DNA of 64,000 bases from an uncultured Desulfovibrio sp. GTDB lineage: Bacteria > Desulfobacterota > Desulfovibrionia > Desulfovibrionales > Desulfovibrionaceae. The DNA is taken from NCBI GenBank assembly GCA_934546745.1, contig CAKTDV010000014.1:1-64000 (forward strand), written 5' to 3'. The notes under the pieces are model-generated. The model was not told the origin of the DNA and made no database searches. It saw only the letters and a list, made by a program, of their open reading frames with translations. This document shows, piece after piece, positions 54,951-62,720 of this stretch. Position 1 is the first letter of the stretch, and each line of letters starts with the position of its first letter. Position numbers and translations under genes: made by a program.

Positions 54951-55226
54951 ATGACGAAAGCTGAGCTTGTTGAACAAATTTACGTCAAAGCTGGTCTACC
55001 TACCAAGGCCAAGGCCGAAGAAGCCCTGGATGCCATGATTGCGGCCCTGCGTGACGCTCTGGCCGATGGCGAAACCGTCACGTTCACGGGCTTCGGCAGC
55101 TTTAAAGTCGTAGAACGTGCCGCCCGCAAAGGCCGTAACCCCCGCTCCGGCGAAGAAATCACCATCCCCGCGGGAAAAATCGCCAAGTTCACTCCTGGCA
55201 AGGGGCTTAAAGACGCCATCAAGTAA
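54951..55226 (+). CDS. HU-family DNA-binding protein
   Basis: This 91-residue histone-like dimer bends DNA and organises the nucleoid. It begins MTKAELVEQIYVKAGLPTKA and has the FTGFGSFKVVERAARKGRNPR hinge into the DNA-binding arm, then IPAGKIAKFTPGKGLKDAIK. HU-alpha, HU-beta and IHF subunits share this plan; the sequence fits HU best. GGAG precedes the ATG. It lies immediately upstream of tRNA-Ser. Confidence 0.95.
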   Translation: MTKAELVEQIYVKAGLPTKAKAEEALDAMIAALRDALADGETVTFTGFGSFKVVERAARKGRNPRSGEEITIPAGKIAKFTPGKGLKDAIK

Positions 55227-55259
55227 GCGACGATTTTCCCCGCTGTACCCGCGGGATAC

Positions 55260-55349
55260 GGAAGGGTGGCAGAGCGGTTGATTGCGGCGGTCTTGAAAAC
55301 CGTTGAAGGTTCGCGCCTTCCGGGGGTTCAAATCCCTCCCCTTCCGCCA
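55260..55349 (+). tRNA. tRNA-Ser (anticodon TGA)
   Basis: The 90-base gene has a GGAAGGG/CCCTTCC acceptor stem with discriminator G and an encoded CCA end, a D-arm (GTGGCAGAGCGG), anticodon loop CTTGAAA with TGA at 55294-55296, the long variable arm of class II tRNAs and a T-loop GGTTCAAATCC. It marks the junction between the core genome and the mobile-element patchwork to its right, a common integration site. Confidence 0.95.
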
Positions 55350-55374
55350 GACAAGCTTAGAGAAGTTTGAGAAA

Positions 55375-55414
55375 GTCCGCGAAGCCTGGAGCCACGCGGG
55401 CTTTTCCTGTTTTT
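55375..55414 (+). terminator. Terminator after tRNA-Ser
   Basis: GTCCGCG and CGCGGGC form a 7-bp stem with a 13-base loop followed by TTTTCCTGTTTTT, 26 bases past the tRNA CCA end. Confidence 0.7.
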
Positions 55415-55480
55415 GGCATCGTCAGATCCGCCAGAAATCACAGACAGCCAGAAAAAAAGATCGGCGGAAACGGAAACATC

Positions 55481-55507
55481 TGGACACGATCCTGTTGAGG
55501 ATATAGC
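55481..55507 (+). promoter_or_regulatory. Promoter of the broken acetyltransferase copy
   Basis: TGGACA, 15 bases, TATAGC: the same layout as in front of the 28728 paralogue. Sequence similarity between the two copies starts just upstream, near AAACATCTGGACAC, so the duplication included the promoter. Confidence 0.45.
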
Positions 55508-55535
55508 ATAGCCCATTCTCTCCTCAGGAGGCACC

Positions 55536-56114
55536 ATGCTGTATCTGACAGATGAAATTGTGGAAGGATTGCGCGAAAGGCACGTTTTTACGGCGCGCGG
55601 CTGCGGTTTTGAGGGACAGGGCTTTCTTGGTAAAAATTGCAAGCTGTTTCCCGGCGCGGGCCTGCGGTAGGCCAGCCTGGGAGGCTACAGCTATACGGTA
55701 TCGACACTTCAATACACCCATATTGGCAACTATTGCAGCATTGCCCACGGCGTTGACAGTACCGCGAGCGGACCCCTCTCAACAGAGTAACGACGTCTCC
55801 CTGCACCATGCCCGGGACGGAGGCTGCCGAGATGTTTGCCGCCTTTCGGCGGCAGGCCCCCTTTAAACCATTCTCAGAGGTTCGCATCGGCCATGACGTG
55901 TGGATCGGCGCGCGCGCCATACTTCTTGGCGGCGTCCGCATCGGCAACGGCGCCGTCGTCGGCGCTGGCGCTGTGGTGACAAAGGACGTGCCCGACTATG
56001 CCATTGTGGGAGGCGTGCCCGCAAAAATCATCCGTATGCGCTTTGACGACGCGACGATGGAGCGTCTGCGAGCCACGCAATGGTATCTCTACGACTGGGC
56101 GGACATCGATCTGG
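55536..56114 (+). pseudogene. CatB-like hexapeptide acetyltransferase, second copy, disrupted
   Basis: This copy is nearly identical to the gene at 28728, starting from a GGAGG-preceded ATG. It has three defects. An in-frame TAG lies at 55668-55670 (codon 45). One base is missing near 55760-55780 relative to the other copy, shifting the frame. The 3' quarter after WYLYDWADIDL is replaced by an IS1-family element at 56115. The part from 55808 restores the original frame and could yield a fragment with the hexapeptide repeats (VWIGARAILLGGVRIGNGAVVGAGAVV), but the catalytic start region is separated. It is clearly non-functional as a whole. Confidence 0.85.
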
Positions 56115-56166
56115 GAGAGTGTTCACAGGCTAATGACTTCGCGACATTTATGTGCTATAAAATTAC

Positions 56167-56517
56167 ATGAACGAAAAACCGCCATGCCCGAAATGTCAGT
56201 CAAGAGAAGTCGTAAAGAATGGAAAAGTTCAAGGAAAACAAAGATATAAGTGCAAATCTTGCTCCTTGCAATTTACGAGGCTTACTCCTCGTGGTCGACC
56301 TGCACAAGAAAAGGCGATGGCCGTAACCTTGTACACCCAGGGACTTTCAATACGGGCTATAGCAAGGCTCATTGAGGTTTCTCCGAGTGCTGTTTTGAAG
56401 TGGATAAAAACATTTGCAAAAACACACTATGAAAAACCTGCGCCTGGTGATGCCATTCTCGTCGAACTCGATGAAATGTGGCATTATATAAAGTCAAAAA
56501 AAACAAGTTATGGATAG
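56167..56517 (+). CDS. insA: IS1 family InsA-like zinc-ribbon/HTH protein
   Basis: This 116-residue protein has a zinc-ribbon (CPKCQSREVVKNGKVQGK, then YKCKSC) and a helix-turn-helix (GLSIRAIARLIEVSPSAVLKWI). In IS1 the InsA protein binds the terminal repeats and represses transposition. The gene ends 13 bases after an AAAAAAAAC run (around 56496), which in IS1 causes -1 frameshifting into insB. Confidence 0.88.
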   Translation: MNEKPPCPKCQSREVVKNGKVQGKQRYKCKSCSLQFTRLTPRGRPAQEKAMAVTLYTQGLSIRAIARLIEVSPSAVLKWIKTFAKTHYEKPAPGDAILVELDEMWHYIKSKKTSYG

Positions 56518-56873
56518 GGAAAGCCTATCGTAGAGAGACTGGAGAACTCATCGACTGGGAGTGTGGAGGAAGGGATAAAGCAACGTTATCAAAATTGATG
56601 GAACGTCTTTCAAGATGGCAAGTTGAGCTATTCTGCACAGATAACTGGGGAGTATATCCTGAAGTGATAGCTGCCGGTAAACTCTGCCAGAGTAAATCAC
56701 AAACGGTGTACCTTGAGCAGAATAATGGAAGACAACGGCATTGGTTCGCACGTTTCAGGAGAAAATCAATAGTCGTATCTAAAACCCTTGAAATGGTAGA
56801 CCTTACAATGGCCCTTTTTGCCAGATTCCATGTCAATGGAAGCTGGAAAGATATAGTATCATTATTCAGTTGA
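56478..56873 (+). CDS. insB: IS1 family transposase, InsB part
   Basis: This frame of up to 131 residues contains the catalytic DDE-type core (ETGELIDWECGGRDK, CTDNWGVYPEVI, EQNNGRQRHWFARFRRKS). It overlaps insA and is expected to be made as an InsAB' fusion by -1 frameshifting; translation from its own ATG may not happen. It ends 7 bases inside the right end of the element. Confidence 0.88.
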   Translation: MALYKVKKNKLWIGKAYRRETGELIDWECGGRDKATLSKLMERLSRWQVELFCTDNWGVYPEVIAAGKLCQSKSQTVYLEQNNGRQRHWFARFRRKSIVVSKTLEMVDLTMALFARFHVNGSWKDIVSLFS

Positions 56874-57015
56874 CACCCTCAAATTTTCGACCACTGCGTC
56901 TTATTCAGACTAATTCGAGACATAACCATCCTCCAGTACAGAGGATTTTTAACCTCTTTTTAAATCTTTTGAAACCATCTCTACTTATAACAAAACTCAA
57001 CCAAAGGAGACTTCT

Positions 57016-57798
57016 ATGTTGTTTCAGCAGGTTCGCGGCGCTACAAGCATTATTACATTCAGCGGAAAAAGATTTTTAATTGATCCTTTTCTGGCACCAA
57101 AGGGAGCACTTCCCCCGGTTCCTTCTCCTTATAATGACTTGCCCAATCCCTTAGTGGATTTGCCTCTTCCCGTCAGTGAAATCCTCACTGTAGATGGAGT
57201 TATTGTTACCCATATGCATCATTTTGACCATTTTGATGACCATGCGGCCAAGGCATTACCAAAGTCTATGCCAATGTTTGTTCAATCCGAAAAGGAAAAC
57301 GGGGACATGAAAGCTCTGGGATTTACCAATGTGACGACGCTGACGGACGAAGGCGTAAACTTTGGCGATGTGGCCCTCTATCGGACAGAAGCCCTGCATG
57401 GAGATGGCGTAACAGCGACCTACTATTATCAGAAATTTGGTCTTCCATCTCAAGCCTGTGGTGTTGTTTTTCAAGCTGCGGGAGAAAAGACGTTCTACGC
57501 GGCGGGCGATACCCTCTGGTATGACGGCGTGCGCCTGGCCATCGAAAAATATAAGCCGGAGGTTATTGCCCTGAATGCGGCCAACGCCCAAATGTACGAC
57601 GGTACGCCAATTCTCATGGGAGTGGATGGTGTAAAAGAAGTGGCACAAGCGGCACCTGTGGCTGTTCTTATCGCAACCCATATGGATGCGGTCAATCATG
57701 CCCGTGTAACCCGTGAAGACCTGAGAAAATTCTGCAGGGCAAATGGATTGGAGCAACGGCTTCACATTCCAGAAGATGGAGAAATTGTGAGTCTGTGA
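57016..57798 (+). CDS. Metallo-beta-lactamase-fold hydrolase (UlaG-like)
   Basis: This 260-residue enzyme has the beta-lactamase-fold metal motif THMHHFDHFDDH (about 66-77), a downstream histidine at ALHGDG, an aspartate in FYAAGDTLWYD, and a final histidine in LIATHMDAVNH. It resembles L-ascorbate-6-phosphate lactonase-like and Zn-dependent hydrolases of unknown substrate. GGAGA lies before the ATG. Its GC content is lower than the core genome and it lies between the IS element and the conjugative remnant, so recent transfer is likely. A terminator follows. Confidence 0.88.
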   Translation: MLFQQVRGATSIITFSGKRFLIDPFLAPKGALPPVPSPYNDLPNPLVDLPLPVSEILTVDGVIVTHMHHFDHFDDHAAKALPKSMPMFVQSEKENGDMKALGFTNVTTLTDEGVNFGDVALYRTEALHGDGVTATYYYQKFGLPSQACGVVFQAAGEKTFYAAGDTLWYDGVRLAIEKYKPEVIALNAANAQMYDGTPILMGVDGVKEVAQAAPVAVLIATHMDAVNHARVTREDLRKFCRANGLEQRLHIPEDGEIVSL

Positions 57799-57826
57799 GG
57801 CTCTTATTTGCCAACTCACAAGCGTG

Positions 57827-57861
57827 AGCCCCTTTTCGATGCACCGGAAAGGGGCTTTTCT
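57827..57861 (+). terminator. Terminator after the MBL-fold gene
   Basis: AGCCCCTTTT and AAAGGGGCTTTT form a strong stem with an 11-base loop and a T run, 28 bases past the stop codon. The following 170 bases are very AT-rich and contain no gene. Confidence 0.85.
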
Positions 57862-58030
57862 TAGTAATTAAAAAAGATTAACAATTACACCCAAATATGC
57901 AGTGTCCCAAGTAGTCCAAAAAATATTTTACAATCTTTCTTTTTTGTAGGTAGTTACGAGGGTATCTATTATTTTTTAAAAATTTAAATACTATAAAATC
58001 AAATAGTTATATACAATATTCGCTTTTATC

Positions 58031-58726
58031 ATGCAACGCAGGATCCTTGTCGTCCTGCTGCCCTCGCTGGAAAAAGCGCCCGCCGAACTGGAAAGTCTCG
58101 GCAAGATCTCTCTGTCGGCCATACGCAATGCCTGCGCGGTCGGCCTTGGCGCGCATATCGAAGGCGACGCCGCCGACGTGCTGGAAGCCCTGCCCACGGA
58201 CGCTATCGGCATCGGGCCGTACCTGTGCATCGTGGACGAGTACGCGGCTATCGTGACGCCCGGCTTTAAAGTCGTGCTGACACAAGGGCGCGGTCTTGGC
58301 ATCGCCGCCATTGTAGCCTCCCAGGACTATGCAGGCATCATGGAGGCTGACAAGAAAGGCGCACAGCAGATGGTGGCAAATACGTCCATAAAAATCTTCA
58401 TGAAGATGCAGGACGCGGAAAAGACATGGGAATTGATACGCGGACAGGCGGGACAAAGCACTGTCCTGCGTACCACAGGTTTCAATGTCAACGAACAGAT
58501 CAGTTCCGGCTACCGCGACGCCAACTCCACCACGGTGGAGCAGGAAGATCGCGTCGTCCTGCGCGACTTGCAGGAACAGATAGAAGGCGAAGCCCACTTT
58601 GTCTTCTCCGGGCAGATTGTCCGGGGCGATATGTTCTTCGCCAATCCTTCTCTCCAAAAGGCGCAACTGCGCGTTCCTCAACTTCTACAGCTTTCTCAGG
58701 AGAAACAGTATGACCATGCGGCATAA
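58031..58726 (+). CDS. Type IV coupling protein (DotL/IcmO/TraD type), C-terminal fragment
   Basis: The 231 residues match only the C-terminal half of an IcmO/DotL-like coupling ATPase, which brings DNA-protein substrates to a conjugation channel. Visible are RRILVVLLPSLEKAPAELE, the Walker B stretch PYLCIVDEYAAI, GLGIAAIVASQDYAG, NTSIKIFMKMQDAEKTWELI and AGQSTVLRTTGF. Walker A and the N-terminal membrane segments are missing; the frame begins abruptly at the edge of an AT-rich region, so the gene was cut by a deletion. No ribosome-binding site supports the first ATG. Its end overlaps the DsbA-like gene by 17 bases, as in an intact conjugation operon. Confidence 0.8.
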   Translation: MQRRILVVLLPSLEKAPAELESLGKISLSAIRNACAVGLGAHIEGDAADVLEALPTDAIGIGPYLCIVDEYAAIVTPGFKVVLTQGRGLGIAAIVASQDYAGIMEADKKGAQQMVANTSIKIFMKMQDAEKTWELIRGQAGQSTVLRTTGFNVNEQISSGYRDANSTTVEQEDRVVLRDLQEQIEGEAHFVFSGQIVRGDMFFANPSLQKAQLRVPQLLQLSQEKQYDHAA

Positions 58727-59397
58727 CATTATATTGGCCCAAGTTCTTTTCTTTTGGTGCCTTATTGGACTTTGCCATACCGCTTCCGCCGGAACGCCCA
58801 TGTCAGACCGGATGGCCGTGGAAGCAGGCGTAAAAACCGATGGACGGCTTTCAGGGCGACATTCTTGAATACTGGTCAAACCTCGAATGCCCGTACTGCG
58901 GCATTCAGGAACCGCTTCAGGCGCAGCGGGAAAACCCCGGTCTGTGTATCGTCGTGCGGCATATCCCCTCGGATGAATACGGCGAATCATTGAAAAAAGC
59001 CCTGGCCTATGAGGCATTGCGAGGCTTTTCCACCAATGCAGCGCATCGCTTCTGGGATGCCGTTCTGCCGAAAACCTCTCTCGGCATTCCGGTTCCCTAT
59101 GAAGCTGCTCTCCAGACCGCGATTCAGGAAGCGGCCATTGCGCCGGATGCCTTCGCGGATGCCCTGCAAGCTGCCGCTCCCCTTGTGGGCGCGGATATTG
59201 TCGCCGCGCAGTCGCGCATCACATCCACGCCCACATGGATTCTCAGCGGCATCCGCTTCCCCGCCTGTGATTTCACGGCGAAAGAACTTCCAACGGCTCT
59301 GGAACTGGCCCGCAAGGCCCGCTCTGGAGACGTTCGGGCAAAAGACGAAATCTCGCAAATCATAACGCGTGGCCTGCTGAACGAGTCGCTTCTTTGA
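58710..59397 (+). pseudogene. DsbA/thioredoxin-fold protein of the conjugative element, frameshifted
   Basis: The 5' part (from the ATG at 58710, AGGAG upstream) encodes a signal peptide (MTMRHNIILAQVLFFWCLIG...ASAG) and then runs to a premature stop. The 3' part resumes in another frame at MDGFQGDILEYWSNLECPYCG and continues as a DsbA-like protein with active-site CPYC. The two can be joined if one A is removed from the A5 run at 58832-58836. Such thiol oxidoreductases help assemble conjugation pili. Read alone, the 3' part (58840-59397, 185 aa) would be cytoplasmic. Confidence 0.72.
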
Positions 59398-59407
59398 GGG
59401 GGAACGC

Positions 59408-59887
59408 ATGAATGTGCATTTTCTGAGCAAAAAGCATGATTGGGCGACTCCCTGGCCGCTGTTCCGGGAACTGGATGCCAGATTCGGGCCGTGCAAACTG
59501 GACGTATGCGCCACAGCGCGGAACGCCAAGTGCGGAAACTTTTTCTCGCCGGAAGATGACGGACTGCGCCAGGTCTGGCATGGCGTCTGCTGGATGAATC
59601 CTCCCTACGGACGGGCACTGCCGCATTGGCTGGCCAAGGCTGTGAACGAAATTGAGATAGAGCGCGCTGAAAGAGTGATCTGCCTGCTTCCCGCCCAGAC
59701 GGATACGGCATGGTGGCACAGGTATGTCCTGCCCTTTGCGGCGGAAATCCATTACCTGCGCGGGCGTATCCGCTTTGAAGGTGCCGGTTCTTCCGCTCCC
59801 TTTCCGAGCGCCGTGGTCATCTTTGAAAAACGCCACGACAGCACCGAGGCTTTGGGCCTGCCAGTCGAAACAGAAACGTGCCCCTGA
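59408..59887 (+). CDS. Phage-type DNA N-6-adenine methyltransferase (Dam-like)
   Basis: This 159-residue protein has the DPPY-type motif as NPPYG (CWMNPPYGRALPHWLAKAV, about 62-80), the start HDWATPWPLFRELDARFG and CKLDVCATARNAKC. These fit the phage N-6-adenine-methyltransferase family that methylates element DNA, probably against host restriction. GGGGGAACGC lies just before the ATG. It follows the DsbA-like gene by 10 bases. No cognate endonuclease is next to it. Confidence 0.88.
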   Translation: MNVHFLSKKHDWATPWPLFRELDARFGPCKLDVCATARNAKCGNFFSPEDDGLRQVWHGVCWMNPPYGRALPHWLAKAVNEIEIERAERVICLLPAQTDTAWWHRYVLPFAAEIHYLRGRIRFEGAGSSAPFPSAVVIFEKRHDSTEALGLPVETETCP

Positions 59888-59973
59888 TGGAGACTCTTGA
59901 CAGCATCCTCTCTTTGCCGTAGTCTTACTTTCAATGAATACATTACTAGTAAGCCTACACAAGGAGGCAAAAT

Positions 59974-60153
59974 ATGGAACTCGCCAAGCTCACGACCAAG
60001 GGCCAAATCACGATCCCCGCTGAAATTCGCAAAAGACTCAATGTGCAGGCGGGAGACAAGGTTGTCTTTCTTGAGGAAAACGGGCGGATTTTCATTGAAA
60101 ACGCTGAAAAGCTGAAATTCACCCCGGATGAACATTCCGGCGGGAAGGATTAG
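59974..60153 (+). CDS. AbrB/SpoVT-type swapped-hairpin DNA-binding protein (59 aa)
   Basis: This small protein starts MELAKLTTKGQITIPAEIRKRL and continues GDKVVFLEENGRIFIENA, a typical swapped-hairpin AbrB domain that binds DNA as a dimer. A strong AAGGAGG site precedes the ATG. Proteins of this size are often antitoxins paired with a PIN-domain toxin, but no toxin gene follows: the next gene has no PIN motif. It may be a stand-alone regulator of the element. Confidence 0.85.
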   Translation: MELAKLTTKGQITIPAEIRKRLNVQAGDKVVFLEENGRIFIENAEKLKFTPDEHSGGKD

Positions 60154-60204
60154 CGCCGCAAGCATTGCGCCGTCTTCCCGCCGTTCAGACAAGGATGGGA
60201 ACGC

Positions 60205-60996
60205 ATGGCCAGTCGGCGCAAGCAGACACACGATCCCCGCCAGTTGTCGTTCTTCGACTTCATGGCGAACCAGATTGAGGAAATACGGGAAGAAAACATT
60301 CAGGACGATATGCGGGAGGAAAGTATCCCCGCTCCCGCAGCACAGGTTGAACAGGAACAGGCTGTTCCTGCCATGTCGTTGCAGGTGGAACCGGTAAAAG
60401 AAGAGGAACGGCAGCCGGAACCGGCACGGACAGAAAAGCCTTTTCCCTTCCCCACAAATGACGGGGACAAAAGACGCCTTGGTATCAATGGAAGGGGTGA
60501 TTCCGTATATGAGCTGCAGGATGGCTCCCGCATGTACAGCCCCAACACGGCCATCATGCAGTTCCTTGACGGTGAAAAAAGGACACCCGAAAAGCTGTTT
60601 GAAGATGGGGCGGATGACTATCTGACCATACAGGAAATTTCCGAGTTTACCCATACCCTTTCTCTGGAGGTGCAACATGCTCGACAGGCAAACCTATCCG
60701 CTCGAAATCGCACGAAAGGTTCTCAACCCGAAACCATCAACGACGTGAGAAGCGGCGGGTACACCAGTTTGGGCTACTCGATTCTGGATCGCTGGGCGCT
60801 GAACAGCCCCGAAGAACTGAAAAAACTGGAAGCGATGGGGAACTTCGACTTCGACCTGAAGCTGTACGGACAGCAGCAGACGGAAGCGAGAGCCCTGAGC
60901 AGCGAGACGGCACGGCTGGCGAGCCTGCGGGGGATGTCGGATTCGGAGATATTAGAGAGCATGGGCATCGACATGAGCCTGAAAATTACCGGATAA
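60205..60996 (+). CDS. Hypothetical protein of the conjugative element, probably two genes merged by a frameshift
   Basis: This 263-residue frame has no domain I recognise. The first about 80 residues are polar and rich in Glu, Gln and Pro; the middle holds RLGINGRGDSVYELQDGSRMY; the last 80 are helical (SILDRWALNSPEELKKLEAM). There is a sign of a merged gene. An ATG at 60677 in another frame has GGAGGT 6 bases upstream and encodes LDRQTYPLEIARKVLNPKP before a stop. One extra base near 60733 would join it in frame to the NDVRSGGYTSLGYSILDRW part. Third-position GC in that short frame is higher than in this one. Confidence 0.6.
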   Translation: MASRRKQTHDPRQLSFFDFMANQIEEIREENIQDDMREESIPAPAAQVEQEQAVPAMSLQVEPVKEEERQPEPARTEKPFPFPTNDGDKRRLGINGRGDSVYELQDGSRMYSPNTAIMQFLDGEKRTPEKLFEDGADDYLTIQEISEFTHTLSLEVQHARQANLSARNRTKGSQPETINDVRSGGYTSLGYSILDRWALNSPEELKKLEAMGNFDFDLKLYGQQQTEARALSSETARLASLRGMSDSEILESMGIDMSLKITG

Positions 60997-61010
60997 CCAC
61001 AAAAGACAGA

Positions 61011-62720
61011 TTGGGCGTTGGCGGCGCGAAAACCAAATATGCGGATAACGTCGCCGCCATACGCCTGCTCAAACAGCTTCAGACCAACGGCGCGGCGCTG
61101 GCCACGCCGGAGGAACAGAAAGTCCTCGTCCGTTATGTGGGCTGGGGCGGGCTGCCGCAGGTCTTTGACGCCAAAAACGAACAGTGGGCCGCCGAATACC
61201 GGGAAATGCAGGATTTGCTTTCCCCGGAAGCCTACGCTGCCGCCCGCCGTTCCACCCAGGACGCCCATTATACCTCGGAAACTGTCATCAGAGGTATCTA
61301 TGAGGGGCTGTCCCGCCTCGGCCTTGGTACTGGAGAACCGCTCCGTATTCTTGAACCTTCGGCGGGCATCGGCAATTTCATCGGCCTCTGTCCCAAAGAT
61401 TTCAATGCCCGTTTCATGGCTGTGGAACTTGACCCCACAACCTCGGCCATCGCGCAATACCTCTATCCCAAAGCAAAACATCTCAATATTGGTTTCCAGA
61501 ACAGTCAGCTCCGTCCCGGCGGTATAGATGCCGTAGTCGGCAATCCTCCCTTCGGCAATCAGTCGCTGTATGACCCGGACTTTCCTGAGCTGCGAAAGTT
61601 CTCTGTCCACAACTACTTCCTCGCCAAGTCCATCAATCTGCTGCGGGAAGGCGGCGTCGCGGCCTTTGTGGTCAGCCGTTATTTCATGGATGCCGTCGAT
61701 TCCTCGGCGCGTGAGCATATCTCGCAATACGCCGACTTCCTGGGCGCTGTCCGCCTTCCGGAAACGGCCTTTCGCCAGAACGCGCTGACCGATGTGACCA
61801 CGGACATCGTGTTCTTCCAGAAAAATTCCGGGGAAAAACTGCACAGCCGGGATTGGGTGAACACCGCCTCCATAGAAGTTGATGACCTCAAAAACGGCGG
61901 CAGGCGTCCGGCCACGGTCAACAGCTACCTTGTGGAAAATCCCCGGCAGATTATCGGCACACTGGCCTATTCCGGGGGGATGTTCGAGAGAGCGCTGAAC
62001 TGCCTGCCCGATCCGGCTCATGCGGATTTGGGACAGGAAATCGCCGCGCGGCTGGACGTGCTTCCGGCGGACTGTTTCGTGCCGCAGGATGAAAATCCGC
62101 TCAATACGGAAGTCAGGGTACGCAACGCCGACTTCATCCGCAGCCCGTATTTCCAGTCCCTGAAAGCGGACGCCCTGTGCGTCGAGCCGCAAAGCCGGAA
62201 GATTGTCTTCAAGACCGCCGCCGCATTCGGCGAAAGCGACTACGACATTTTTCCGGTCAAAAATGAAACGGCCCGTCTGCGTCTGGTTTCCATGATTCAA
62301 ATCCGGGACACCCTGCGCGAACTGCTCAATACGGAAAAGTCCGCCGACGCCGATGAAGGTCGGATGACGGCACTGCGCCAGAAACTCAACTCACAGTACG
62401 ACGCCTTTGTCAAAAAATACGGCCATCTCAATTCCCAGACAAACCGGGGACTCATGCGGAGCGACCCGGAACATTCTCTGCTGGAGTCTCTGGAACTGGA
62501 TTACGACAAGGGCCTGTCGCCGGAGACGGCCCGCAAGCATGGCGGCGAAGCTCGTCCGGCGTCAGCGAAAAAAGCCGCCATTTTCCGGCAACGGGTACTC
62601 AAGGCCCGCCCAGGTCGTGGAACATGCGGAAACCATCAAGGATGCCCTGCTTATTGCCCTGCGGGAAAACGGCAGGGTGGACTTCAGCCGTATGTCGCGG
62701 CTCCTGCATCGTCCGGCTGA
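61011..62720 (+). CDS. N6-adenine methylase domain of a giant methylase/helicase (5' part, frameshifted)
   Basis: This frame encodes the N-terminal part of the very large methyltransferase-helicase proteins of conjugative elements. It has RYVGWGGLPQVFD, motif I ILEPSAGIGNFIG and motif IV AVVGNPPFGNQSLYD, followed by FVVSRYFMD. After about 520 residues it loses similarity at an A6 run (62568-62573); the last 50 residues are off-frame and the correct sequence continues in the next entry. The nominal start is a TTG; the family motif ENYRIT lies just upstream in the same frame (60981-60998) with no ATG before it, so the true start is unclear or lost. Protection or processing of element DNA is the likely role. 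Confidence 0.8.
   Translation: MGVGGAKTKYADNVAAIRLLKQLQTNGAALATPEEQKVLVRYVGWGGLPQVFDAKNEQWAAEYREMQDLLSPEAYAAARRSTQDAHYTSETVIRGIYEGLSRLGLGTGEPLRILEPSAGIGNFIGLCPKDFNARFMAVELDPTTSAIAQYLYPKAKHLNIGFQNSQLRPGGIDAVVGNPPFGNQSLYDPDFPELRKFSVHNYFLAKSINLLREGGVAAFVVSRYFMDAVDSSAREHISQYADFLGAVRLPETAFRQNALTDVTTDIVFFQKNSGEKLHSRDWVNTASIEVDDLKNGGRRPATVNSYLVENPRQIIGTLAYSGGMFERALNCLPDPAHADLGQEIAARLDVLPADCFVPQDENPLNTEVRVRNADFIRSPYFQSLKADALCVEPQSRKIVFKTAAAFGESDYDIFPVKNETARLRLVSMIQIRDTLRELLNTEKSADADEGRMTALRQKLNSQYDAFVKKYGHLNSQTNRGLMRSDPEHSLLESLELDYDKGLSPETARKHGGEARPASAKKAAIFRQRVLKARPGRGTCGNHQGCPAYCPAGKRQGGLQPYVAAPASSG

Larger units (their letters stand above)
56115..56880 (+). mobile_element. IS1-family insertion sequence, complete (766 bp)
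   Basis: The element is bounded by imperfect inverted repeats: GAGAGTGTTCACAGGCTAATG on the left and GAGGGTGTCAACTGAATAATG as the reverse complement of the right end. Its length is close to the 768 bp of IS1. It carries the overlapping insA and insB frames joined by an A8C slippery run. The GC content is clearly lower than in the flanking core genome. No matching 8-9-bp target duplication is present: the flanks are TCGATCTGG and AAATTTTCG, so the element probably took part in a deletion after insertion. Confidence 0.88.

Noticed and set aside
56870..57079. 69-codon frame between IS1 and the MBL-fold gene
   Set aside because: It starts inside the IS end, lacks a ribosome-binding site and overlaps the start of the real gene.
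60774..62300. 508-codon minus-strand frame opposite the methylase
   Set aside because: The plus-strand methylase motifs (NPPFG and ILEPSAG) show which strand codes.
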